This document shows positions 12,721 through 23,749 of a DNA stretch of 64,000 nt, in pieces (the first letter of the stretch is position 1; each line of letters starts with the position of its first letter). A model generated the notes under the pieces. It made no database searches. It had not been told where the DNA came from and saw only the letters and a program-made list of their open reading frames with translations. Source of the DNA: Icerya purchasi (lineage: Eukaryota; Arthropoda; Insecta; Hemiptera; Monophlebidae); assembly GCA_039619475.1 (NCBI GenBank), contig CM077115.1:448745292-448809291 (forward strand). Direction: 5' to 3'. Made by a program: the position numbers and the translations under genes.

Positions 12721-13018
12721 AAGTAAAGTAAGTGAAGTAAGTCCCATACCCTTGACAGGGCGTCGGCGACTGCGAAATTAAGCTTTTTACATTGTACTAA
12801 GCCTAATGGATATCTGATGAGAATATTAGGGCCAGCTCCTTTCTACTTTTGGATTATCCGCCTTTACTTTCCATCAGATAATTCTCTGGTACCCAATTAT
12901 TTCAGATTAGGTATAATCTTGAGAGCGACTTGGATCCGGAACGAGACAGATCTCGAATCAGTGACCTTTGATTTGGTAGAGCCAAGCACCTCAATCACTA
13001 GGCTACCGCGCCGCGCCA
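12721..13018 (-). mobile_element. tRNA-derived SINE, full-length copy
   Basis: On the minus strand the element starts at about 13018 with a tRNA-like head. An A-box-like TAGCCTAGTGATTGAG (12990-13005) is followed by a B-box-like GATTCGAGATC (12949-12959). A body containing AATAATTGGGTACCAGAG and a 3' part with CCCTGTCAAGGGTATGGGAC then lead into a TTAC-type simple tail (12721-12740). The body recurs at 43941-44127 on the plus strand and its 3' end at 17529-17556, which shows a dispersed family. Pol III transcription is inferred from the boxes. Confidence 0.75.
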
Positions 13019-13639
13019 GATTATTACAGTACACAATTTATTATTAAAATAATTTTGTTGATATTAATAATAATACAAAGTAATGCAATTCGATTCAGTG
13101 GTTTTTGATGTGTTACAAAAAAAAATTGCGGAAATTAGAAAGACCTTTGGTTAATATTTAAATTTCCCGTTATGTCAAACGTTTTAACGAAGTCTGTGTA
13201 GACACAGTTTATTCGTAATAAATAAGTGATACTGCCAAAATAAGTTATTAAAATATGTTGCAGTTGACTTTAATTTTGTAAATCTATGTTTTATTCTGGA
13301 ATTACTTTTAGGATCAATAAAGTTATTTTTAATCGGTGGCAGCAAATTGTTATTTTTAAAATTTTTGCTGGTGTAGACGAAACTAAAGTTATTGGTTTTC
13401 AAGTAAATTAATTTTCTCGAGTTTACGCAATTCCCTTTCTAATGGATGTGGGCGACCATCACATACGCTCTTAATATTCATTTCATCGGCTACCATTATT
13501 TACGATCCGTACGGAGAAACTAACATAAAACATCAGCGAATTTTTTTGTATGTATTAATAATTCTCTCATGTTTGACAAAAAATCAGAAATTTATTGGTT
13601 TACTTAGAATATTGTTCTCAATTTTAGTTAATACACACG

Positions 13640-13641
<2 letters not shown>

Positions 13642-13675
<34 letters not shown>
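13642..13675. repeat. (AT)n microsatellite
   Basis: About 17 uninterrupted AT dinucleotides. One of many AT arrays in the window. Confidence 0.95.
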
Positions 13676-13678
<3 letters not shown>

Positions 13679-13899
13679 CCAGTAAGTTAAAAGAGTAAAA
13701 CTCTGTCGCTATACATTGGTTTTCCAGTTAATTTAATCTACTTTGCAAAGATCGACAGCGGTTCTTTTTTTTTACGGGAAGAGGGGGCTACGATGGTGAT
13801 TATACCAACGTTCTGAGTTCTCGTTCAAATTTAATCCTACGAAAACGACGAACAATTTTTTTAGAACGAAGTTCTTTTACGCGGCTTGGTGGTAGGAGT

Positions 13900-15870
13900 G
13901 AACTGGTAGAAATCGGCAGAGTACGAAAAAGCGTTATGCGTCCTCCAGGCGACCTTCACTCTCATTCTGTTACATGGACAATGGCCCAAGAACCAAGAAA
14001 AGAACAAAGGGTAATATCGGATATTTATACGATCAAATATTGAGAATAGCTCTTCTTTCATTCAATCAATCTCGCACCAGATTAAAATCTAATATGTTAT
14101 GCACCTTTTGAACTATTACTTAGATTCCTTGGTTGATTGGGCTGTTGCTCTTCGTTAACGTAACCGTAAAAAGAAAAAAAAAATATTGAAAATAAAAAGA
14201 ACTCAAGAGCTGGAATAACTGAAGGAGAAAGATAAAGAACTCCCGGAAAACCAATTAGTAAAAGCGAAAAGCAGAAAGAACGTTTGACGCAATTCGGGAT
14301 TATTTCAATAAAATGTGTTATAAAGTTGTGAATGGAAGGGTGGATTCCCAAATGGAAAATAAACGAAAGATGAGTAAAAAAAAACACACAAACAAACTGT
14401 GTCGAAAATGAAGGCGAAAGACTGCAGAGAGAAAAAATTGAACAGATAAGACGATAGATCAGGTTGAATAGCGAGATAAAAGATATCAAGATTTGCGAAT
14501 GAAAATAATTAAGAGTTGACCATAGTTTGAAGCAAGAAGCTGTGGAGAGAGATTATAGTGGGATGAAAATACACTGAGTAATCTGCCGATAAAAGAAGAC
14601 AAACGAGCTATCGGCCGTAAATGTTGTTCCCTCGGATTCCATTGTGTCAATGAATCCACATTAGGTAAATTTGGATAGAATGAGAGAGTAAGGTGTTCTC
14701 GATGAGCGAGCGTATGAGAAGAATCACATAATCAGTGGCGGGGAGCAGTAAAGGAAGATTAGTTAACTTTTAGGACACCGCGAGTAAGATGACAACCTTA
14801 TAAGAAACCAGTGAGGAAGCAATAAAGAGGAAACAGTAAACTCGGCATTAGGAAACAGAAATGGAGAGAAGTTTCAATGTTACAAAATAATTTGGTAAAG
14901 ACCGAAGAAGGCTGCACCACCTACCTCCATGGGATCCTTCGGAGCCATTAATAAAGCCTGTAACGTGGTGTCGCGGAAAAGAGAGCCCAAGGTGTTTAAA
15001 AATTCATTTTTAACAACATTTTGAGGGACAGGATTAGGATAGTTGTGTAAAGAAAATTAATAGAATGCAGGAGGATAATAGAAAAACCGAAGGAAAAATT
15101 TGGCGGCTTTTTGTGTGAAAAAATAAATAGTGAAAACTGACAGGGGTGAATTGAAAAGAGAGACAGTATCGGAGATTTATTGGTAGAAAAATGCCAGTTG
15201 TGGTAGATAGAACGGTAAGAATTAACAAGAGTGTAAGGATAAATAGGTAGGGATTTGATTGGAAACCAGTGTAGCCTAAATAAGACCTTTGAACGAAACG
15301 AAGAGGAATGAGTGATTCAGCATGTAGAGCAGAGATTGCAATCGATTTTCTAGCTTCCAGACAAAGGCTATTATGGCAAGTTTTCTGGACGCTATCCAGT
15401 TTGGTGACAAAGGATCTGGGGGAATTTCTATAGATAAAACAACAGTAATCAAGGATAGAACGGATAAAAGATTTGTAAAACATTAATAAGGTGCACTGCA
15501 GAGATAGTTGATATGATTGCGAAACGAAAGCAACTGTTTAAAAAAACATTTTAATAACGAAAGAAGGAGGAAAGATAGATTGGATCAATACTTAAGATTA
15601 ATTCAAGAGAGATTAAAAGAACGAAAAGTAAAGACAACCACGGAGGATTTAATAGTAAAGATGGAAACTTAACAACGAATTTTCCAGTAATTTTTAAGAG
15701 TTTTGGAAGTACCAGCAAAAGATATAATATTATGATGGAAGAATGTCGTCGGCAAAGAAAAGGGAGAAAGAGAGCTTAACCACAAAGGCGGAGTGTTGAT
15801 AAAGTATATGTTGAACAGAGTTGGGTTAAGGCAAGAACCTTTAGGTAATCCGTGAAATATTAAGCTTGTT
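13900..15870 (-). pseudogene. I/LOA-like LINE: RT C-terminal half and downstream region
   Basis: The minus strand reads GLPKGSCLNPTLFNIY (15793-15862; RT motif 4/B, normally G-P-Q-G), then FADDI, a variant of the catalytic Y/FADD. The thumb frame at 15034-15483 contains SFIRSILDYCCFIYRNSPRS and KLDSVQKTCHNSLCLEARKS, which is typical of the RT thumb of I, LOA and Jockey superfamily LINEs. Downstream (14.0-15.0 kb) lies a patchwork where an RNase H domain would be expected; it is too damaged to assign. Multiple stops and frameshifts. A short piece of the same sequence recurs near 28140-28200. Clade assignment is tentative. Confidence 0.6.
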
Positions 15871-16232
15871 TTCCATGAAGTTTAGAAGTTTTCTTTTTTT
15901 CTTTTGTAATACATTATATTATATACAGATTTACGTCATCTATTTGTTAGTTCTTAAATAACTTACGTTAATCCTGGCAATACCAACATAGTGGGCATAA
16001 TATTCAATATTCAAGTGTTTTTATGTCTTCCTATTTCTGGAATCATTTACTTGAAACATTCTATCAGGAGCCATCTTTTCATTGCATCTTATCATCCCTG
16101 GTAGGTTTACTGACGATTTTTGCAACCTTCAACATCAGTGAAAATTATTTCTTTATACTCACGAAGTGATAATATAACGAGAATTTTCATTTTTCGGAAA
16201 AAAATTCTACTTATTTGTATATATATATATCA

Positions 16233-17300
16233 CCCCCCCCCCCCCCTTCAAAATAGTTCTCATTAGATATTACACACTTATGCCAGTTCCAATCTCTGAC
16301 ACATTTTTGCAACGGGATAGCTTTTCGTTTTTTTTTTCAAACTATGCGCTTTTAATCTTATCTAGAATATGCTTAACAAAAAAAGACGGATTTTTAGGTT
16401 TTCTTGATTTTTGGAGATCAAAAACAAAACATTATATAGGGTATGTATTATTACAGTGTTGTTTCTGATTAAAAATTCAAGAAACAGCAATGAAATATGA
16501 GCAGAACACTATCAAGGTGCAAAAGCTATGAACTGTTTCGCTTTAAATCCGGCTGTTTTTTAGAACTGCTTCTTGCAAACAGCACATTGAACTTGTAGGT
16601 GTAATATTCCTCATTAGTCTTTGACCTTCCGAAAATAACTCGTGGCATACGATTCTATTAAAATTAAAGAATACACTGAACATAACCTTCACATTTAACC
16701 TGTCGAGCTTCTTTCGATCTTGACGATCCAGAATGTCTCCACTGAGACGATTCAGTTTTTACTAGTTTCAATGGCATATCCATAAACTCGTGTTTCATCA
16801 TCTATTACGATACATTTTAGTAGTACTGCATCACTTTTGACTATATTTAGCGATTCTTGAACAACTTTCATTTTCCACCGTTTTCGTTTGAAATTCCGCA
16901 AGTTTAGGGCACAAATTTTGTAACCATACGACTGAAAAAATTTCATTATACGAGCCAACTAGTATTCAACATAATTTTGCCGATGGTGATTCGGCGATCA
17001 TTCATAATCATTTCCTTCATATTGTTTTCATTAATTGCTGATATGCTGGGGAGCCTCAAGGGGCTCACATTTCCAACGTCTTCACGCCATTTTGGTTGCG
17101 CGTGTATACTACTTGCGAATGCTTGTTATACACGTAGCGGACTCGCCAAAAGTAATATTTTCAACATTTTTCTAAAACACTGCTCTACACTTTACTCCAT
17201 TAGTAGTAAAATTAAATGCAAATTCTCCGATAGATTTTTTCAACAAGTAAAAAATCGTAGACCGTTTCATGTAGCCTTTTCGACAGCTGACAACAGAGTA
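16233..17300 (-). mobile_element. mariner element with decayed DD34D-type transposase
   Basis: The minus strand carries an almost end-to-end mariner transposase. The N-terminal part has NGVKCRAVF and FGES near 17170-17230. The HTH linker NENNMKEMIMNDRRITIGKI lies near 16980-17050, and CIVIDDETRVYGYAIET near 16765-16825 contains the first catalytic Asp. KVMFSVFFNFNRIVCHE (16635-16690), LLHLDS (16508-16525, second Asp region) and the C-terminus KCVRDWN..HKCVISNENYFEG (16247-16310) complete the order. The third Asp motif (YSPDLAP) is missing. Stops and frameshifts abolish function. C-runs at 16233-16246 and 17345-17354 sit near the two ends, but I could not prove terminal inverted repeats. Confidence 0.8.
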
Positions 17301-17528
17301 AAAATTCGGTATAGCTATCAATATACAGATACTTGTCAAACTTGCCCCCCCCCCAGCATAAAAAAAAACAACAATAAAAATGGCGTGAATCGGACTAAAA
17401 AAATCTCCCGTTATTTTTTGAACACTCCTCGCATAAATAAAAAATTTGATCCTTTCTACATTGCCACGAGGACACTTCCTGGACTCTGAATGATAATCTT
17501 CGGTAATTTTTATAGGGTAAAGAAAAGA

Positions 17529-17556
17529 CAAGTCCCATGCCCTTGGTAAGGTTATG
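17529..17556 (-). mobile_element. SINE 3'-end scrap
   Basis: On the minus strand the sequence CCAAGGGCATGGGACTTG matches the 3' end of the SINE at 12721-13018 (CAAGGGTATGGGACTTAC). Only the tail is kept. It lies 0.2 kb outside the mariner relic. Confidence 0.5.
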
Positions 17557-18299
17557 ATTATTAAACGTTATAAGATATTCATAATACAAAAATGTTCCAT
17601 GATTGTTTATATTACCTTCGACATAAAATTGACACAGAGATATTAATATATATATATGTAAAACCTTTAAAGCGGTAATTTCTTCCACTGGATAATAAAT
17701 TTTCGGCTGAATTTCATCGTAAAAATATGCCCTCCAATGATTGCTAATAGTGAAAATGTTCAAGTAAACTTAAAATAATTAAACAAAGATATCGACACGC
17801 GAAATACAAGTTAACATTAAAGAATACGGCATAATCATCGCCTCGGCACTTAAGCCGACACTGTTTTGATGCCGAAGGATTTTTATTTCTTGCGTAAAGT
17901 CCATAAGCAACATGCATTTTCATTAGTATCGTATATAACGGAGACCGCATCACGACAAATACATTAGTGTTATGTGTGTTCAGGTGACATTTTCAATGCA
18001 TTTGCGACAAGCAGTCACCGCCGGAACGGCTTCAATGCCAATCAAATTAAGACGACGCTAAGCTATTTACGAGGCGACATTTCTGTTTTCTAATATAAGA
18101 CGGAATTCGATATATACGTATGAATTTTTTAAACGTTTCTACAAAATGGAGGAAGGTTTTTCTTCTTCTAACGTGTGTTTGTTTGATTACTTGGAAAATG
18201 GCTCAAAATCTCTTACTTTTTATACTTTTTTATAAATCCCAAAATATAGGTCTCTTTTCATTACTATCTTAATAGATAGGACAGTAAAGGTGTATAAAG
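17557..18299. other. A+T-rich spacer
   Basis: Overlapping minus frames (17395-17763 and 17744-17953) have no recognisable domain. Nothing else supported. Confidence 0.4.
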
Positions 18300-18310
18300 T
18301 GTTCTTCTTT

Positions 18311-18375
18311 ATCAGACGATTCGACGTTTCGTGATACTGCAAACACATTGCCGTAATCATCAGAAAAAAATTCAG
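18311..18375 (-). ncRNA. hammerhead-ribozyme-like motif (candidate)
   Basis: On the minus strand CTGATGA (18357-18363) is followed after 25 nt by CGAAACGTC (18323-18331). The intervening sequence can form an imperfect stem around a TGTTTG loop. CTGATGA ... GAAA ... GUC is the order of the conserved hammerhead core. Penelope-like retroelements of animals are known to carry such motifs. A convincing stem I is not visible, so self-cleavage is doubtful and the motif may be a decayed copy. Confidence 0.35.
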
Positions 18376-18954
18376 ACAGTTTGAAACATTTTTTAGTATA
18401 AGTATAGAAATTTTACAGCTATTTGTTCGGAATACTGAGAATATTTCTTTAATTCTGATATTAGCGCTTATTTACATACTTATTTATTAAATGGCTTTTA
18501 TAAAAGTTATCGTTACAATTTAAAATAGGCGACTATATTAATGTAATTGTTTCTATTTATGAAATGTTATTACGTATTTACATTAAAAAATCGCACATAT
18601 GAAACTGCACACCATTTCGGTATTTTTTTAATGAATGCGCAAAAATCAGCCATGATGAAAATTCATAAAAAGGTTTAATAATTAACACGCATTTATTTAA
18701 TTAATTAATTTCCTGCCGAGATAGCAAAATTAGAAAATTATTTTTTTCATTATTTTCGCATCCTTTAATCGGATTCGGTAAAAACATTTGTAAAAAGATA
18801 CAAGAGGCCTTTGTGTATAGAAAAAGACACGTCTTGTAATTCTGCGATATATGTATATAGAAATATGCTCGAATGATCCTATTTCTTTTGGATTCTACAC
18901 AGAAAGGTGTGTGACCACCGACTGTTGTATTATTTTCATTTTAAAACTGTTGTT

Positions 18955-19372
18955 CAACGGAAGTTTCCCCGAATAATTATGATATTAAAGCCTGGAAAAG
19001 ATGACACTAAGGCTTCGTCGCATCATCGCATTTCACTATTGCCTGTTTTCACCGAGGTACTAGAAAAAAGGAATATTTGTTAGATAGAACGAAATATTTA
19101 AAACTATTTGTGGTTCCATAGCACCAGTTTGGTTTTAGGAACATGCACTCTACAGAATAAGCAAGTACACAGAGAGTGGTAGAAATAATCGAAGAGGGAA
19201 TTGATAACAAAAAATATAATGAAGCGCTGCATTTTAGATACTACTAAAGCGTTCGACAAAATATGGCATCATGAAGGCCTATTATGCAAAATTAAAGCGG
19301 CTGTCCCTGAAAAATACTACCGCCTATTATTAAAAATCTTATTTAATTAACCAACAATTTCAAGTCAAGCAT
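18955..19372 (+). pseudogene. Jockey-clade LINE reverse transcriptase relic
   Basis: Patched across frameshifts, the plus strand gives ILKPGKDDTKASSHHRISLL (RT motif 1, usually SYRPISLL), PVFTEVLEKR, an HQFGFR-like segment near 19118, VVEIIEEGIDNK, then LDTTKAFDKIWH and EGLLCKIKAAVPEKYYRLL. The first Asp of the RT catalytic core is retained (LDTTKAFD), but the copy ends before Y/FADD. It has at least three frameshifts. Confidence 0.75.
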
Positions 19373-19459
19373 AATGAAGAATACTGACAAATGTATCTTT
19401 TATTGGCTCATCAACTATAGACATTAACCTAGCGCAAATTAAATTTTTAGAAGTTTCAA

Positions 19460-19535
19460 TATGCGGCAGCGGGATTCGAACCCGGTTCTACCCGAACGGA
19501 ACATCACTGCCTGACCGACTACAGCACAGTAGCTG
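19460..19535 (-). mobile_element. tRNA-like SINE head or tRNA pseudogene
   Basis: On the minus strand an A-box-like TAGTCGGTCAGG (19510-19521) and an excellent B box GGGTTCGAATCCC (19471-19483) lie at tRNA spacing. The T arm pairs well and the acceptor ends pair only partly, with several wobbles and a mismatch. The anticodon arm does not form a 7-nt loop. I therefore call it a SINE head or pseudo-tRNA rather than a working tRNA. It differs from the SINE at 12.7-13.0 kb. Confidence 0.5.
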
Positions 19536-19689
19536 GCTGAGTACGGTTGTAAATACCAGTGATTGCAGTTCTTTCAAGGTAATCTTTAGTTTTACTAAAG
19601 AATCTAGTTTTATCCTTCCCCAGCACTTTCATACTGGACAAATTCATTTAAAAAATAAATTAACAACTATTTCAATGTAAAATTATTAC

Positions 19690-19996
19690 ACCACTTGCTG
19701 AGACCATCCCCCTTCTAATTAATTTCCTTCTGATCATCCTGATGTCATGTTTTATTTGAATGTCCGGCGCCTTTCCTAATGGACAATTCTAACTCTTTTT
19801 TATTAAAAATCGGTATTCCTACTCCCCTTATCGGTGCTTCTGACATTCGTTCATTTCCTTCTGCTTCTGTTATTCCTGCCATTGAGTTATTTTTAGTCCC
19901 TGTATCTTTAAAAATAAAAACTTTATTTTCTCCTTTTTCCCATTTCTTGGGTTAATGTCCCAAAAAACAAAAAAAAAAAAAACAAAAAAAGAAAAA
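19690..19996 (+). mobile_element. probable LINE 3' end with A-rich tail
   Basis: A pyrimidine-rich block ends in an A-rich tail (about 19961-19996: A-runs broken by single C or G). Leu/Pro-rich readings resemble the C-terminal scraps found beside other LINE tails in this window, but no diagnostic motif is left. The assignment rests on the tail. Confidence 0.35.
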
Positions 19997-20079
19997 CGCG
20001 ATTTCCTGTTCATTTTTATACCATTAACATCTGCACTGATTTTGCCCATAACACGTATATGTTACACATATTCTCAATT

Positions 20080-20420
20080 TCACCGTGGAACCGTATATGA
20101 TTCTGCCGAACGCGGGCTGTGCCCCAATAATCGCAGAGATAAATTCGCTATTTTCTCCGATAGCCTAAGTGCTTTGGTTCCAGTAAAGCTCTTTCAATTA
20201 TAAACGTCATCCGCTCGTTTATGATACCGAATTTAAATATCTTGAAAACATTAATAATAAACGGGTAGATTAAGATTTCCAATCAGTTCATCGTGGAGTT
20301 GTGCAAAACGAGGTTACTGACTCAGCTGCTAAGAGTGTTGTTTCGGATGGAATTGTATTTCCGTACATTTCTTCTTCGGACTTACTCCAGAGGGTTAATT
20401 TCACTGCCTTTTCTGAGAGC
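20080..20420 (+). pseudogene. LINE RNase H domain relic
   Basis: The plus frame has DKFAIFSDSLSALV, the D-S catalytic motif of retrotransposon RNase H. After a frameshift come HRGVVQNEVTDSAAKSVVSD and FPYISSSDLLQRVNFT, which correspond to the H-R-G..GNE..D..AK motif and the region after it. The copy has at least two frameshifts and no RT of the same element adjoins it. It probably belongs to an I/LOA-like or Jockey-like LINE. Confidence 0.65.
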
Positions 20421-20579
20421 GGTTAAACAATCAGGACGATACGGATGTAAATATCACGATATCGTTAAATCTGTTCCCTTATTGTTTCTCCTCGGAAAGT
20501 TACTCTATACATCTCCATCGTTTCTCATAGCTGTCGTTTTATTCATAGTGTATATTATACTGTAGTTCGTAATTGTATT

Positions 20580-21149
20580 AAATTTCACGGATTCTGTGTC
20601 GAACGCAAAGCACATACTGTAAGTTAACTTTCGTTAACGACATCAACTCTATCTGCTTCATTTTGAACACAGCGAAGTCACATATTTCTTATAAGGAGAA
20701 TTAAAGTCGAACAGATTATTCCCTTCATGCAGTGTTCATCATTTACTCTGGTTATTTTACACCTTACGCCATATTTCATTTTACAGTCAACAATAATTCC
20801 GTTTATTTAATTCTCGAAAGATCGACACAGGTACAAGCAAGTAGCTGTCTGGGGCAAGAAAATTAAAAAAAAAAATTAAATATGTTCCCTGAATTCGATT
20901 AGAACTTACATCAGAAATATTTAACAAACTATCGCGCTAGTTGCAAAAATAGTAATAAAAAACAGAAAAAATTAGGTAATCAAAACAAAAAGAAACACTC
21001 ATTATCTAATAAATATAATTCTCAGAAAGAAAGAAAAAAAAATAAAAGAAGAAAACGTAACAATCAACAATCTAAATAAATCAGTCTAATGAATAAAAGA
21101 TTTTTATAAATATAAACAATAGAATACAAATTAGATTTTACTCTAAAAG

Positions 21150-21196
<47 letters not shown>

Positions 21197-21493
21197 AATG
21201 AATAAAAAGACGCACCACGCTTTCAACATATACCTAAAATTTCTATAAATTAATAATCACAGCTTACAAAACTGTAAAATAACAATAATAACAATTAAAC
21301 ATTAAATATTACACCGTATTTGCGACCTTTAAAAATTATAAATACATATTTTATGTACATCGATATATATATATATATATATATCACATATGAATTAATA
21401 TGCAGTATAGCATATAAGTGCAAACAGTTCCAAAGTGCGCACATTTGCGACATATTTATATTGTTTATTTTTTTTAATTTTATTTCATTTCAT
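20580..21493. other. A+T-rich stretch, possibly 3' flank of PGRMC
   Basis: No gene recognised. It contains an (AT)n array at about 21152-21185 and a second at 21364-21384. It lies just downstream of the PGRMC stop codon in the minus direction. Confidence 0.4.
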
Positions 21494-21504
21494 TTTATTT
21501 TATT
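21494..21504 (-). promoter_or_regulatory. candidate polyadenylation signals for PGRMC
   Basis: Two overlapping AATAAA hexamers on the minus strand (complements of TTTATT at 21494-21499 and 21499-21504) lie about 420 bases past the PGRMC stop codon. The region is so A+T-rich that chance occurrence is likely. Confidence 0.2.
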
Positions 21505-21920
21505 TTAATTGTGCAAACGGTAATACTGAAGTAATTTTAAATATGAAAACTTTTTGTTCGCAAATGTAAGATATATTATATATGTATAGGTATAAATAAA
21601 TAATTTAAAAAAAGAAAAAAATCTATAGTAAAAAGAACAGAACGAAAACTCGCAAAATAATCCGAAATATACACACGAGCCAAACATGTAAAACACAAAA
21701 CTAAAATTAACAAATATACAAAATATGCGCGAATAGAATTAGGCGAACGTTAAGTAATTTTTCAGAATGTGTACTGTGTATAATTTAAAAAATATCACAA
21801 AACGTATTTACCACACTACCATCACCATAAAACACTCACAGTAACTGGTTATGAAGTAAAACAAAGTAAGTGAAACGAGATAGACGCGAAATCGATTGCC
21901 TATATCCCCCCAGTGGTAAC

Positions 21921-22090
21921 TCACGCTGTTTTCGATTTGGCCCTATCGTTCGAAGAAGATCTCGCCGATGGTGTAGACGATGATAACGATTCAGCTTGCT
22001 TTTTCGATGCCTCAATTCCGTCATCATCATCCGAATATACGGTCGGTTCTTCACCCGGTTTCAATAGTTTCCCAACGCACGGATACTTTT
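21921..22090 (-). CDS. PGRMC/MSBP terminal coding exon
   Basis: The exon follows the acceptor TTTCATATAG (22091-22100). Its first two bases complete a Glu codon begun in the exon at 47167. It reads [20 protein letters not shown] and then continues in an acidic run and a Ser/Lys-rich tail to TGA at 21921-21923. This is the last segment of membrane-associated progesterone receptor components: human PGRMC1 has [23 protein letters not shown], where Lys163 and Tyr164 support haem binding and the YSD motif is a phosphorylation site. The equivalent residues are kept here. The tail after the acidic run is longer than in vertebrates and carries three SSS clusters. The stop overlaps GTGAGT, a perfect 5' splice-site core, so a longer isoform is conceivable. 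Confidence 0.93.
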
Positions 22091-22500
22091 CTATATGAAA
22101 TAACACAAAAATTAATAACGTCACTTATCTATCGCAAAATACACAGCGTGAGCGTCAAAGTGTTCAAGTGAAAAATAAATTATAAAGCGACAACCTGTTG
22201 AAGATTTTTCAGGGAATACATGCCGCAAAGAAAGAACATTTTTTAAAATTTTTTTTTACATTACAATTGTTCCGAACACTTCTCGCTTTGAGATTAACTG
22301 GATCTCGCTTAATATATATTTTACAATATATTAGTTAAAATGTAGGACCAATTGGAAATATACATGTCCCTATAAATTTTAAATATCTACATGAGTGGTG
22401 TATGACCAATTGAACATATCTCATTTTGTTGTAATTTTTTAAAATTTTATTAATAATATATATTCAACATGTTTGTTATAATTTAAATTTTGGTCTAGAA

Positions 22501-23749
22501 TAGTGGTTCTTCTTGAACGGTGGTCCGCGGACCACTGATGGTCCCTGGAAGCACTCAAAGTGTTTCGCGAAGCCATCTTAAAAATATTAAAGCTATAAAA
22601 GTGTAGTTAACTTCATTAAAAACAGAGTGCACTTAATACTCGTCTCTTCAAATAGTTGTGCTCTGATATGAACTCTGAACACGAAACTCGGCTTTTCTAT
22701 ACGGAAGTGTGTAGAGGCTTTCCAAAGGGGAAGTATGCTGTCGGGCTTGTACGAACTGAAAGAGGAAGTGTACAAATATTATTAACTAACAAGGAGAACA
22801 AAGAGTTGCCCCGGATGACCAGTTCTGCGAGTCCAGATTTCAAATGTGTTTTGCTTATTTGGTTGATTTTTTCGCGCAACTAAATCAATTGAACACTTTC
22901 AACTGCAAGGGTCATGAAGTTTGAAGTTGCAAGGCGCAAGAAATAAATGTTTGCTTATGAAGATAAAATTAGCGAATTTATTACTAGAATCGAGCTATGG
23001 ATCGATAAGGTTGGAAGAAAAAATGTTTTTGCGTTTGATACGCTGAATCGAATTGGTTGACAGGCAGCGTGCTGAGATTAAAGGAGAAATACAAACGAGA
23101 ACATGATACTTCATTTGAAAAATTAAAAAAGTGAATTCAGTCGCTATTTTCCTGACTACTGTGAGGACGCGAATGTGTTCTCGGAAAGTGATCAACGTTT
23201 CTGAGGGGCCTGATGAAATTCAAGAAGAAGTGATTGAAATGCAACACAATATAGTAACTTGAAAGATATATATTCGCGACAGGAATTAATTTTGAAAATT
23301 TTTGGAGCCAAAAAGTCAATTTCTTTCCCCCAAAGATTCGAGAAATTGCTGTACTTTACCGAACTTTGTTATCATCGACGTATCTATGTGAGCAGGGGTT
23401 CTCGGCGCTTTTGATAATTAAAAGCAAGCACCGAAATCGGTTGGGTGCGAGTGCCGACATGTGTTTGGTTTTGAGTAACCACGGATTCGAAAGTTAATAA
23501 AAAGTATGCAGTCACAGAAATCGCATTAAAATGATATATTTACCTCTCTATTCTGTAAAATTTTCGTAAAAAAAAATTAAAATACTGTTGGCTTTGAACA
23601 ATTTTATGTGTGTCTTATTTATAGATAGATAGAACAACCCTTTATTTATTTACATTTATTGTATATTACCTTCAAACACTTTTAGTGGTCCATGGTAGAC
23701 AGAAATTTTGTCAAATGGTCCCTCATCACTTAAAGGTTAAGAACCACTG
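22501..23749 (+). mobile_element. hAT transposon with exact 8-bp target duplication
   Basis: The ends are TAGTGGTTCTT on the left and AAGAACCACTG on the right, an 11-bp inverted terminal repeat with one mismatch at the outermost base. The 8-mer GTCTAGAA flanks both sides exactly (22493-22500 and 23750-23757). GTGGTCCGCGGACCAC (about 22521-22536) is a subterminal palindrome. The CAGTGGTTCTTAACC-type end and 8-bp duplication are hallmarks of the hAT superfamily. The interior is a shortened transposase relic. Confidence 0.93.
22640..23495 (+). pseudogene. hAT transposase relic (ZBED-like), N-terminally deleted
   Basis: The plus strand reads MNSEHETRLFYTEV, then, after a frameshift, LSKGNML.RLYELKEEV. 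KLQGARNKCL follows, and then the segment FPDYCEDANVFSES. The end, in one open frame, is TYLCEQGFSALLIIKSKHRN followed by RLGASADMCLVLSNHG and TAA at 23493. The last part is the hATC dimerisation domain. The BED zinc finger and much of the catalytic core are missing, and stops and frameshifts occur in the middle, so the copy cannot make transposase. Confidence 0.85.

Noticed and set aside
14097..14489. 130-codon minus ORF rich in Phe, Ser and Leu
   Set aside because: Composition is that of the reverse strand of A/G-rich LINE debris. No domain, and it lies inside the decayed LINE at 13.9-15.9 kb.
19469..19528. functional tRNA gene on the minus strand
   Set aside because: A and B boxes are good but the acceptor stem has a mismatch and wobbles, and the anticodon arm does not give a 7-base loop.
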